NCBI RefSeq assembly: GCF_001625215.2
Contig: NC_030386.2
Coordinates: 38,443,296 to 38,507,295 of the forward strand
DNA length: 64,000 nucleotides
Source: Daucus carota subsp. sativus
Lineage: Eukaryota; Streptophyta; Magnoliopsida; Apiales; Apiaceae
Direction: 5' to 3'
Of the stretch, positions 21,351 through 33,900 are shown piece after piece. The position numbers were made by a program, and so were the translations under genes. The notes beneath the pieces were generated by a model. It had not been told where the DNA came from. It did not search any database and saw only the letters and a list, made by a program, of their open reading frames with translations. Numbering within the stretch: the stretch's first letter is position 1; each line of letters opens with the position of its first letter.

Positions 21351-24300
21351 ATGGCCGCACTCATCGGCCGTCGTCTGTTTAGTAATCTCGGCAGGGGCAT
21401 TCTCGTCACATCAAATTTATCATCCTTCACTCCCCTAACTCGGTCTCCGACTCACTTCACTCCGTCCGTCACCTGACCGACAATCCCGCGAATTCAAACA
21501 CTGCAGCTCTTGCTCGTGCTCAAAACGACGTCGCTGATCGCATCGCCAAAATCTCTTCAACGATTCGCATCATTCCTGACTTCCCTAAACCAGGTAATAC
21601 TCTACCGCGTTTTTAATTATACTTGATTTTGTAAATTCGTGAAAATCGATTGATTTTGTTAATTCGTGAGAATCGATTTAATTGGAGTTGTGTGGTTTTG
21701 GAAGGGATTATGTTTCATGATATTACGACATTGTTGCTTGATCACGCGGCTTTTAAAGACACTATCGATTTGTTCGTGGAGAGATACAAAGACATGAATA
21801 TTTCTGTTGTTGCAGGTAAATTTATCCGTGATTGTACTGTTTTTGAATTAATATGATCGGAAAATCTGTATTGTGGATCGTAGCGTTGTTGTGGTCGTCA
21901 GCACGGGGTGATCTAATCAATTAATCAATTAATAAGTGAATTGATAAGTTGAGATTATAAAATATGGTCGCAGGTAATAAAATTTACCATCTGAATTTGG
22001 CTTTTCATAGTAAGCAATATCTTGTGATATTAGCACTAACAACCATTTTTTTCCTGATATTGTGGGCAGGTGTTGAAGCAAGAGGTTTTATATTCGGTCC
22101 TCCAATTGCATTGGCTATAGGGGCGAAATTTGTTCCCCTTAGAAAACCCAATCGATTGCCAGGTATATGTCAAAGTGTGTCAGATTCACATCTTGTAATT
22201 ATTAATGCTTTTCATTGTGCAAAGATCTAAAACATTAAGAAATCTAAATGACTAAATTCGATGTATGAAGATGTAACTGGTGCAAAGAAGTTATCATTTT
22301 GTCTTCAGTTAACAAACATTATATGTTTTATAATCTTGCAAGTGTTACTAAAATTCTTGAAAGTCAGAAAGAGTTGTATAGAGTAATATGAATGTTTATA
22401 TCTGATTTCACCCCTATGGAATTAATCAGAATATGAATTGTGTAGTTTGAAATTGAATCCTTGAAAATACAACAAATATCTTGTACAAACTTTGATCTGT
22501 ATATTGCACTTATGCATCAATCATAATTGCTATGTGCTACTGTGCCTAGAATTGCTCATAACATCGAACCTTGTGTGTACTGTGTTACAGTTTATAGTGT
22601 TGGACTGGCTCTCTTATCCTGCTATCAAGAAGTCGGGCACTGAACTAACTTAGACTGCTATGAGCTTAACCATAGCTGGGGAGACCATATTTGGTTCTTT
22701 TAGAGGGCTTTTGTACTGTTTTTTTTACTGTGTTTTCACTGTACCTGTAGTCTTTTGCACCTATATGTTGCAGTTTCTATCGGAAGGAACTCATAACCTG
22801 GTCCTCAATCTGGTTTCTATAAAACAGCACATTCATGTGTTTGACTGCATCACCATCAGATTGATGATATTGTTATTAATTACGGTCCATGAATCAAGGC
22901 TATTTTACTTAGCACGCTTCATATTCCTTGAAAACAAGTTGGTGATACTTTTATGGCCTGGCTCTGCAACTACCTACTGTTTTGCTTTCACTTTCCTCCT
23001 TCATCTCCAACAATATTTTCTTAATTTTCCTCTATTCCCTAGGTGAGGTTATTTCGGAGGAGTATTCCTTGGAATATGGAACAGACATAATGGAGATGCA
23101 CTTGGGAGCAGTACAAGCAGGGGATCAAGCTTTAGTGGTAGATGATCTCATCGCAACTGGAGGAACTTTATGTGCTGCCATGAAACTACTCGGTGTGTGC
23201 AGTGATGTGTTAATTTGCCTCGTAATTGAGTTTTGGAAGCTAAACTAAGTTAAATTCAACAACTACAACTAATTTATATAAAAGATGCTAATGTGTGAAC
23301 CGAACTGTGATAGGAATATTGTGCTTGAACCAAGATTCCTAAATTTTTTATTATCATACATTTTTCTACCAAATAATCTATTTTTCAGAGCCTAAAACAC
23401 TTCAATTCATTTTAATCTCTTTAAAGAGTTGGATGGTAGCAGCAGATAATAGCATGAGACCATCAATTTAATGTCTTGCTTATATGTAGATTAACATACA
23501 AATTTACAACTAAATTCTTTGTGGCAGAGCGTGTTGGGGCTCATGTAGTGGAGTGTGCTTGTGTTGTTGAATTGGTCGAGCTAAAGGTATATAACTAAAT
23601 CCATATTGAAGTTGATATCTACATATTCTTACTTCTAAGTTAGCTCTATTTATATGTCTCCACTCTACGATATTGTATATATGTACCGAAGCTGCCAAAG
23701 TACATTAAGAAACCTCTTATGATTCAGAAAGTTTTAGTTAACTTTCTTAAAGTGCTTGAATTTGGAATTCAATATTGTGGAAGGTGGAAATGTGCACTTC
23801 TAGATTTAAGGTCTTGACTGCCACATTATTAAATGCTCTAAATTAAATCAAATCATATGAATGCCAAATCGAGGATATTAAGGACCGACTCTTGCGGGCT
23901 ACTTTCTTCTAACTGGTAGCCATAGCAGAAAAAGATATTCAGTCATTAGTCGTTGGTGCCATTAGTTTGAAACATATAGGAGGCCGAATCTGGTGGTCCA
24001 ATGTTTTATTAGGTTTAATGTTAGAATTTGATTAACACTTGTTCTAGTAAGAGGCTTTATACATTTAGAAGCAGGCTGAAATATAGTTAGATTTACCAAG
24101 TCAAAAGGTCTGCATTCTGGACCTGGACTGGGAATAAGAGCTTAGCTTCATCTATTTCAGATACTAGTAAGTATGCTAGGAGATGGAAAAATGGGGAATA
24201 TTTAGCCTAATTTTCCTTATCAGAGCTTAATCGCGACAAGCACATATGAAGTGAATCACTAAACTTATGTTAAGCTTTAGGTTGTCCTCCTTAAGAAACT

Positions 24301-24489
24301 TCAGTAGTTTTATGCTATCTTGTCCCTTGTTTCATGCATTTTATAGAATTGCAAGTGAGTGAAGCCTTGAATTATGTTCTGTAGAAGTGCTAACCCATCC
24401 CTGTTTTTTGTTCATCTCCTGGTCTTATTGTACAGGGTCGGGATCGTTTAGGTGAGAAGCCACTGTTTGTGCTGGTAAGCTCAACTTGA
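21351..24489 (+). pseudogene. Adenine phosphoribosyltransferase, copy 2 (start codons lost)
   Basis: Tandem duplicate of the gene at 14645. Exon 1 remnant about 21351-21593, then 21705-21815, 22070-22162, 23043-23192, 23528-23586 and 24436-24489. Exons 2-6 have the same lengths as copy 1, intact splice sites and an open frame, including [12 protein letters not shown]. The leader from ATG 21351 (MAALIGRRLFSNLGRG, matching copy 1) runs out of frame and stops at 21476. The frame that enters exon 2 has no ATG in exon 1. The internal Met used for the cytosolic form of copy 1 (SNM-AAA) is ACT here (SNT-AAL). The first in-frame Met would be in exon 2 (GIMFHDIT). It is either a young pseudogene or is expressed from a non-AUG, alternatively spliced or truncated start. 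A few changes (FHDIT, LLLDH) are conservative. Confidence 0.75.
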
Positions 24490-25187
24490 TATTGCAATTC
24501 TACTAAACAACAGCCTTTCCTAATAATATTGCTATGCAACAGTTATCTTAAAAGCTCACACCATAATTTAGACCGCATACGCAAGTCTTTTACAAATTAA
24601 TGCTTCATTCATCGAATTGATGTAAACAATGTATCCAGCTCTAGCTACTGTTGTACTAGAAATATTAACGTTCTCCTTGGTCTGAACTCGGGAGGAAAAA
24701 AAATTCGTACTAAATTTTAGTGTGACTGATAATTTTTATCATTCCCACTGATAATTTTTCTCTTTATAATAAGAAAATGTTATTTATTTATGTTTATAGC
24801 TTTTCCCAAATTATACCTATTTCATTTCTAGAAACAGTGAAGTCTGACTTTTTTGCCAGCCAAAATATAATAATGATTGACATTTTGCATTCTGCAATAT
24901 TCTATATAAAAAAGCATTATAAACAAATGTAACAGTATTGACTTGCAAATTAAGTACCATCATACTGCTAATTAGCAAGAGATTAGTTAAATAAATTTCG
25001 TATTCTAATTTATAAAGTATAAATTAACCTAGTATGAATACTCATAGTTTATCAAGAGACGGCTATAGGCATGCTGAACTTAAATCACTCTCAAATCTTT
25101 CAACATCAAAGTCACATAGCCTGAATTAATTCAATTTTCATACGTGATGACACTACACAAAAATATTTTTAACGGGAAATTTTGTTC
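24490..25187. other. 3' flank of APT copy 2 / intergenic
   Basis: No gene is seen. Confidence 0.45.
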
Positions 25188-25189
25188 TA

Positions 25190-25502
25190 CTCCCTCCGTC
25201 CCAGTGAGTTATATACATTGGGATTGGACACGGAGACCAAGAAAAAGAGTAAGAAATGAGTAAAGTTAAATGGAAAGTAGGTAAAATGGTGGGACCCATA
25301 TATTTTTTAATAATAGATTTGAGATAGTGGAGGAAGGTAGTAGGTGTAATAGTGTTTTTATTATTATAAAATGGAGATAGTGGGAGAATGTAGTGGGTGT
25401 AGTAGTGTTTTATATTATAAAAAGTTGCTATTTTGGGAATGTATAGAAATGATGGGACATCCCAAAAAGGAAACTGTATAGAATTGATTGGGACGGAGGG
25501 AG
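25190..25502. mobile_element. Stowaway MITE
   Basis: Terminal inverted repeats CTCCCTCCGTCCCA and TGGGACGGAGGGAG with TA on both flanks (25188-25189 and 25503-25504). 313 bp, non-coding. Typical Stowaway (Tc1/mariner-type) MITE; the minus-strand reading across it is not a gene. Confidence 0.92.
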
Positions 25503-25504
25503 TA

Positions 25505-28005
25505 ATCATTATTTTTGTACATATTTATACCTTTTTTCCTTTCGAGTAGACAAGTTTATGAACTATCATCTCGGACGAGGAGTAATCGAACTAAAATTTA
25601 TTAACTAATCGTCCAATTAATTTTCGATCAGTCTAATTAAATTCAGTTTGAATTCCATATTTTATAATATTCATATAAACAGTTTCGAAACCAACATTGC
25701 ATTCGAATTGCACCAATAAAACTCCTCTCGAATGCTTAGCACAAGGTTTTACTATGTGAGATATTCTTTTTAGTAACAACCAATTAATTGACTTTTGATG
25801 AGACTTTTATAATGAATTATTCGAGGCATGATTTCTTAGCAAGGTAACACAAAATCACAATGCATGTTCACTTTATTTAAATTTAATCTATCACTACATT
25901 AAATAATATTGTACCAATAATGACGGTTATATTTTATATGATAAAGAATTTAATTAAAAAGCAAGACTCGTGGCTCAAATGCTGAATATTCAATACTAAT
26001 ACGTGTCTTACGCTTGATGGGTATGAAAGAATAATCGAAAATTTTGTGTAGTTTGATGAGACAAAAATAGTTGGCACACTGAGATATAGGATAGAGACAG
26101 TTCCTGTTAATTTTTAAATTATTTTTACCAGCAAAAACTAAAAAGGAAATTGGGGGATCATACTCATCGTGCAATGCCGGCTAGAAAGATAATTTTGTTT
26201 TAAGCCAACAAAATCTCACTTTCTAACAACATTTCTACATTCTCTTTGCCACTCGCAAAGGGCACTTTTTGTTCTGTCCAGTTCGTGTTTACGGAGTCTT
26301 TTGATTTTTTGTTGTACCAGTTATTCTTTAACAGAAAATTTTAAAATTATGATTCGATGACAGGTTAAACATTAAGATTTGATGGCGTATTATTTTCGAC
26401 GAGTGATTAATTTTTGTTTATCAGATGATGAGTGATTTAATTATTAGGTAATTTTGTTTGACGTCGTACCACAACATCGCAATCATATATAACATTATCA
26501 GTGAAATTTTGCAAAATAATGTTGAAGAGGAAGAGCCTTTTTAGTTTTCATAATACATTTGAATCTGAATAAATAAAATTAGACACACATTCTAAATGAA
26601 ATCATATTATTAACAAATGCTATTCATTTAGAACCTCCACCAGATCACATTCTAACAATTTTTCTTACTGAGAAACTCATTTTTAGATCAAGAGTGGATC
26701 AGTGTATTTATCTTCCATAATCTTAAATTTTAATATCAATTTTTCGAAATCTCAAAATATTAGCAAATGATTATAAGAAGTTTGAAAGTTGATACTGATT
26801 ATCCGAAATCTCAAGATATTAGAAAGTTGGCTTGAAGATCATATTCTGGCACTTTAAAGATAAAAACACTCAAATTTACATAACTATTTACTTGAAATGT
26901 ACCCAGTCCCTTCTTACAATATTTTGAAAGCATGTCAGACGCGTAAGAAAGCAACACGCATAAGTAATGGCGGAATCTACGGGCATAAACTGGTAATTAA
27001 GACTTAAAGAGTCATAAGTCTAAGTTCAAGTAATCTCTAGATTGTCACTCACTGGCATATCCAAGCTCCTCTCTTTTATTCCTTAATTCAGTCCTCTTAT
27101 GCATTACAGTATAGCACCTACGTGTTCTCTTCAGATATTATTCTTTCACAAGAATTAAATTTTAACTCATCGATGAAAAATCCTATTTCTAAGTTACGTT
27201 ACCCGGACTCGATTAAAAGTGTCCGACATAAACATGTATTCCAGTTTTGAACTTGATAATATTTAAGTATACTATGTCCAAGTGTCAATGACATTGACAC
27301 TCGAGGCAAAATAAAAAGTCGGAATAATTTAACTTCTTAGCTAATATTTCCTGATAATTCCGGTTTCTTCATGTTCTGGGAAAAACTTCTTGATTTGATT
27401 AAAGTCTGAAGTAATTTTCTGGAGTTTTGAACTTTTCAAGAACCAGATGAATATTGAAGTCCAAATAATGTGAATGAGGGGACAAGAACCGAGTTGTGCG
27501 CTTACAATGTCAGTAGATTACTTGGTACCTCGAAGCTGTCAGATTCATCTCCACGATTCTCTGAGTTCCTCACCCGAATCATCTTTCAATCAACAAATTT
27601 CTTTTAACTAATCATACTTTCCAGTTCCCACGTTCTCAGCTCTCAAGATTCCGCGAGTACCTCTTAAGTACTTATAATTTTCCAAATGTGCTCAGTTTCA
27701 TGCTTAATTGTTTTTAGCCTCTAGTTAATCATGATTAACCCTCTCCCAATCATTGTGATTACGGCATTCTTAAGGCTATCGCAATCGAATTAAATTAGCT
27801 TCTCTGAGTCTAACAAGGTTTGAAAGGGTGGTGTTAGTTTAATCCCCTAATGCATGTACTTGGTCTAACTATGAGCTGTAGAGTGGACTCCTGGAGTTTT
27901 ACAAACAAATGTTTCTTTGTTTAGTACAGCATTAGAAATGTATGAATTTATCGCAATTTTATAATCCAAGTCAATTTGTGTACTAATTCTTCTGTAATTC
28001 TACAC
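25505..28005. other. Intergenic DNA upstream of the RSL-like gene
   Basis: About 2.5 kb without a recognisable gene. The right end is the promoter of the bHLH gene. Confidence 0.5.
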
Positions 28006-28013
28006 TATAAATA
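28006..28013 (+). promoter_or_regulatory. TATA box of the RSL-like bHLH gene
   Basis: TATAAATA about 100 nt before the ATG at 28110. Transcription start is expected near 28037. Confidence 0.65.
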
Positions 28014-28109
28014 AGTTCTCACTTCTGTTTTAAGTCAAATCATATTAAGCATCTCTCTAATTAGCAGCATTGTCACTAAATATCTGCATTTTTTTTTCTT
28101 ATTAGTACA

Positions 28110-29421
28110 ATGGAGTCTGTGAGAGTTTTTCAGAGTGAAGATTTTGATTTTCTGAACAAAATGTTAGTGTTCGACGAAGAAGCTGATCCGGCTTTGCAGT
28201 TCCTGCCGGGTTATGGAACTCCTGCAGATCTCTGGCCTTGTACTGAAGCCAATGCTAATGCAAATTTTGCATTTTTCGATGAAAGTTTTAACACTAATTT
28301 CTGTTTTTCTCAAGAAAACACTAATATTGGTACTTATAGTAATAACTATGGTGCATGTTTTCCCCATCTAAGCCAAGAAACTCCCCAGTTTTGTGATTCT
28401 AACCTCATCATGAGTGACATTCCTGAGTCCATGCGTTTTTGTGAAATGGACAGACCAAACAACACACCGCAATTTTTTCCCGGTGATCATGTCATGCATG
28501 ATGCTGTGAACCTGAAAGTAGAGATGACAAATGCAGAGTTAACCGACTTAGGCCTTAAGAGGAAGTTTGAAGTGCCACAACAGCCTGAAGCTGTGTTAAA
28601 TGCAGAGAATCCGAAGAAAAAATGCCGTGTTCCAAGAGATGTAAGTGTCGATAGTAGGAAGTCTAATTTTTTATTTTTACAAATATAGTGTTAATGTCTA
28701 ATTAAATGTTAATTTCAAAATGCAGATATCAACATGCAAGAAGGTTGTGCAGGCTAAGAGGAATAGGACTGTCGCTCAAGTTGTCAGCATCGATGAAGAT
28801 AACACTTGTAACGGTCCAGTTGCACAGAGTTCTAGCAGCTATAGCTCGGGAGATGATTCCAATACTTCCCAAGAGCTTAATGGCGGAGCAACCTCAGATT
28901 CTAAAGGCTCTGTAGCTCTCAATTCGGGCAAAAAGCCAAGAGCTGGTAGAGGAGCTGCAACTGATCCCCAGAGCCTCTATGCTAGAGTAAGTGATTTGAG
29001 AAATATGTTATTCATCTTATCAGATGTTTTTTTTTATCATCATGAAAAATATGAAGCGGCCTTTTAACGGGTGTCTTTTATTGATGTGTTATTGCAGAAG
29101 AGAAGAGAGAAAATAAACGAGAGACTGAGAATCCTGCAAAACCTTGTCCCTAATGGAACAAAGGTTGACATTAGCACAATGCTCGAAGATGCTGTCCATT
29201 ATGTGCAATTTTTGCAGCTTCAGATCAAGGTAAGTCGGGTTATCAGGATCATATTATATTCTAGCGGTTCATTCATATCAACTAAAGGTACCATATATGA
29301 TCAACTTATATATAAATTTCTCGTGCAGTTATTGAGCTCCGATGAAATGTGGATGTATGCACCTATTGCTCACAAGGGGATGGACATGGGTCTCTACCAG
29401 AACATTTCTCCGACCCTGTGA
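28110..29421 (+). CDS. bHLH transcription factor, RSL2/RSL4-like (subfamily VIIIc)
   Basis: Four exons, 28110-28640, 28726-28986, 29098-29229 and 29329-29421, all in phase 0, giving 338 aa. The bHLH spans about residues 257-308: [18 protein letters not shown] forms the basic region and helix 1, [10 protein letters not shown] the loop, and [20 protein letters not shown] helix 2. The exon junction falls inside the basic region (YAR|KRR). The C-terminal tail [17 protein letters not shown] is the hallmark of the ROOT HAIR DEFECTIVE SIX-LIKE class II proteins (RSL2-RSL5), nuclear regulators that drive root-hair outgrowth. The acidic/aromatic N-terminal half is variable in this family. Downstream AATAAA near 29561 may be the polyadenylation signal. 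RSL2 versus RSL4 cannot be settled by eye. Confidence 0.92.
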
Positions 29422-30936
29422 TCTTGCAGATCGGACTTTATTAATTGTAACTATTCATTAGAAATTAATGATTGTTTGGAAAAAAGAGAGAGAACAATAT
29501 ACTCTATAGAGGCGCATGTAAACTTTCTGGATCAAGGGACAATTCTATATTTTGAATGACAATAAATTTCATAGATGTTCTTTTTAAAAGGTTCTTGATT
29601 AGTCATTTCCATGTAGTGATCTATGTTATGATAAGATTAACAGGAAGTTTCCCTGACCAAAAAAAAAAAAAAGATTAACAGGAAGTTTCAAAATTTCAGT
29701 GCTGGTTAGCATAAATTGTGTCGGAAAATGCTAGGTTGTACATGGAACAAGATAGAAGTCAGCCTCAAGTTTCGAGTGAAATTATGTGCAAAAAATTAAA
29801 GTCACTGGTATTGTTTTAGAAAGGAAGGAGTACTGAAGTTGATGTAAGATTAACAGAAAGTTTTGAAATTTGAGTGCTGGTTAGCGTAAATTATAACATG
29901 GAACAAGAGAGATGTCAGCCTCAAATAAATGTCATCCTGGACTGCTGGGAATTACTATGCTTGATACCTGGAGACACTGCAAATCTGAAATCTGTTAGTC
30001 TTACACAGTTAGACATGATCTAACCAGGACAAAGTCCATAATTGTTTTCAAATAAACCCTTTTTCAACAAATTATCATTTACGAAATTATATTTACTCCT
30101 GCAATTTCTGACAGTGTTAGAAAAGATATACGTAGTAGAAATCAGATAATTAATCGCTTGATATATATTTTAATTTTGAGTTATAATATAAAAATAATAT
30201 TTTTTATGAAATTTGATTGTTAAATTTACGATAGCTTCTAACAAATTGAAAAGCAAAAACACAAGTCACCTTAAAAAATTCTCATGTAGTCACTGATGAC
30301 CGATACGCCAACTAGGATAATTAAGAGAGCAAACCCAAATAATGAGTAACGAGTTTATCTGTTATTGATGACTATGCACTAACTAGGATAATTAAAGAGC
30401 ACGATTGGATCCGAAAAGTATTAAAAGGGGCAAACAAAACATGATTCCGAATATTATTTTTCAAATTTTCTTCTCTGTATGAAAATACGAATGTTAAATT
30501 TTTATTCGGAAACAGAATATTTGAAAAATAATATATTGTATATTTTATTTGCACCTCAAGTTACGTGCAAAAAGTCAAAACGACACTTATTTTATTTTGA
30601 GACGGAAGGAGTATATATATATATTTTTTTAACTGGAGAAACACTGTAAAATTACTTCCCAATCGTTAACATAACGGAAAATCAATATCCGTCTAAATTT
30701 TTTAATCAAGCTGCTACTGCTTCAAGGATGAACATATCCATGTATTTTTTGAACAGGTAAATTACAGTGCAACCATGCCATATTGCCATCAACAAATAAT
30801 TTAATAAATCATGTCCCATCTACATTAACAAATTATTAGTTGGACATAGCAAGTACAAATGTTGGCTTTTTTAAGCAACTAGAAGAATTTGCCCCTCCCG
30901 GACTCCAAAGCTATTGTACACCGAATATTGCAGACT
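29422..30936. other. 3' flank of RSL gene with a diverged duplication
   Basis: Two diverged copies of a stretch containing GATTAACAGGAAGTTT, GTGCTGGTTAGC and ATGGAACAAGA...GTCAGCCTCAA occur at about 29672-29775 and 29846-29925. A 16-bp direct repeat also flanks a short A-tailed insert at about 29634-29690, resembling a truncated retroposed fragment. A lone Stowaway-like end (GACGGAAGGAGTA) is at about 30601. No gene. Confidence 0.45.
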
Positions 30937-33900
30937 CTAGATGTCATCATCAGCTACTGCAAAGTGACCGGCATTTCGATCCTGCAAAAGTGAATTCAAA
31001 ATTTTAGGACATCACACAAGTTGCCGCGAACTCAAAAAGAAAAAAAAAGTGATGCAGGACAAGGTCTAGGGTCGGGAATTACAGATTTGGGAACTCTCCC
31101 AGCTATATATTTCAAAATATAATTTCTCATGAGAACACAATTTCAGAGACCAATTCTTCATTAAAAACTGTAAAATATGATTACTTTAGAATGTTGTGCC
31201 ATAATTTGGACATCGGAACTCACCCTAATATTTCAATGGATGAAAATTCATATTTAGAAATAAACACTGCACTATGAAGCATATAGTTATTGGCATTAAA
31301 CCAAATGCTTTTGTTCAAATATTAGTTTCTATACCACCAACACCAACATTTACTAGTTCATTACTCTACCTCCTAAGGTAATAGGGCTACTAAAATATAC
31401 ATTAGTTAGGGCCAACTCATCAAACTAAGCCTGGTCCCTAATGCATACGAAAATACAAATATATTCAACAGGTCAAACCGAAGCAGAGAAACTACCTGAG
31501 ACAACATCCGCTGCTTGTTTAAGAACTGAGTCCTCGACTTGTTGTGGACCGAGTTTGGTGACTTGTACATCCTCTGTAATTGTAATAAATACATATTGTA
31601 AAAAAAAAAAAAAAAAGCATTAGAAATGCTGAGACATGATAATAGAAAAGTTCATAAACAAACAGCAGTGACACATGCAAATATAGCAAGAAGCCATATG
31701 AGAAGTAAGAGAGCAATTCCTAAGGACCGAGTTTGTCCACAAGGAATCACCACATATTGGTAAACTTCTTTATTATTCATAAGCAGGTTTATATTCAGGA
31801 AAGAAGCACGCAAAAGTTTCTGTTAAGCAGACTAACAAACTAATTTGCAGTTTAAAAGAGTAAACAATGGTATGCCTTTTAAGGCTGTAAGCAGAAAAAT
31901 AATTATTTAAGCGTCTATATGAAATTGTCAAAAAGCAGTAACAGGCACAACTATAATTTATTTCATCAGAATAAACTTCATTTCGAGTATCACTGTATGA
32001 AGATCCATGTCATATACTATCGACAGAACATAAGCAACATATGAGTACCAAGTTTAAGCAACATAATAAGTACTAACCTTCTCCGTGCCGGATAGCTTTT
32101 GTGTACCAGAAAGAAGCTTTCTCTTTGGGGAGAAGCCAAAAATGTCATGAAGAACTTCATTATCCTGTTTAGACAGAAGTGGTTTTATGTAAGGACTCAT
32201 AATTAATCCATCTTCCCATATATACAACAGACAACAATAAGGTCCAGGCAAGAAATGGGAAGGGGAACTAACCTGCATTTGCTTTACAAATCCTCCCCCA
32301 AGAAAATGCTTCAGAAAGTTAAGCTATTCAGAGAAAGCACACATGAGAACCCAGAAAATAAATTTATGAAGAAATTATGATATCATCATCAAGGAGCAAA
32401 AGAGAAACCTGTATGAGTTGAGACCACGACGTTGTGTTGAGGGATTCTCCACCAATCTTCATCGATGTTTCAGGACTAAAACCATCCTAAATAATCAAAA
32501 GAAGGTCATTACACCTGCCTTTACTTGCTTTAAAAAAGAAAGAAAGAGAAAACAAGAATACCTCTAGAAATTCTAATATATCACGAAAAGTATTACGCTG
32601 ACTGTTGAGATCTTTCTTGGCAGAACCTTTACCGCCTGCCTCCACAGAGAGGCTTTTCACTTGATTAAGGATTTTTTGCCTCAATCCTTGTATATGTGTG
32701 AATTCACGAGCATTGTTTCCATCATGATTGAAGCTATCACTTGGACCAGTGGTTGCAACAGAAAATTTCTCCAAGTTCCCCATCTCAAAAATCAATGCAA
32801 GTCCCTCACCAGCCGCAATCCTAATAGATCTATCATCCTTGTCTAGTAAAGAAGAGAGATAAGATATGGACCTGCATCGGAGTCAAAATTAAGTTAAAAC
32901 TCCTCTGATTGTTCAGCACCTACATGGAGTTGGAATGATATTTGCCATAGAAAAAAATTGTCCATATTCAACAATCAGATACATTTTTTATGACATTGTC
33001 CTTAATTTGAAATCCTAACAACTAGTATGCAAGAAGCAGAAAGACAAAAATCAGGTAGAGAGAGAACACTGACTCTTGCCAAGTTTTTGGATTAAGCGTC
33101 CAACCATCCATGGTTGTGAGGAGAAACGACCAAGCAGAGACAGCTGACGTTATAACAGCAGGTGAAGGTTTTATAGCAACTACCTGAAAAGTTATATACA
33201 AGCTTAAAGTCTCCATATAACACTCGGCGCATAATTTAAAACTCTGGACAATCATGACGAAAAGCATATACGTATTACGACTTCACATATTTGTAGTAAA
33301 GAACGACACAGAACAAAGTTACACTATTCCAAACAAAAGAAGGAAAACTAAATATCAAAAAAGAAAAGGCATAGTGGTGCAAGGTGCTTGGAGTGAGACG
33401 AAGTAAAAAAAATGATCATATTGTATCATATTTAACGGTGAAATACATACATTAGAACCAAGTTTTGGATGAACCACTTGCCACATGGTTTGCATTGACT
33501 TTTCTGTTTCCTCTGGCTCCTCTCCGCCAATAAAAGTCACGATGGTCAAACACTCCAACAACTAGAAAAATGAATACAGTCATTTAAAACCTTTGAAAAC
33601 AGTTGATCAATATTGGTATTTTAAGGTTATATTCTAGTCTTTGTACCGCTGATATCTTAGAGGCGTCTGACTTTGATTTAAGAGCTTCTATAATAGGAGG
33701 AAATGATTCTTCCAATATTTCCTGGGCTCTCTCCCCGGGACCTGTGGTCAGTGCTAACAGTCCTGCAATGAGGGTACATAAATGCTTAGAATCGCAAATA
33801 AGTGATAAGTTAAAATATCTAACCCAGGAATGAGATGATCACCAATAGCATGGGAAGCTAATGATATCTCTTTGGCAGACCCCTTCTTAATGGAGCTCAA

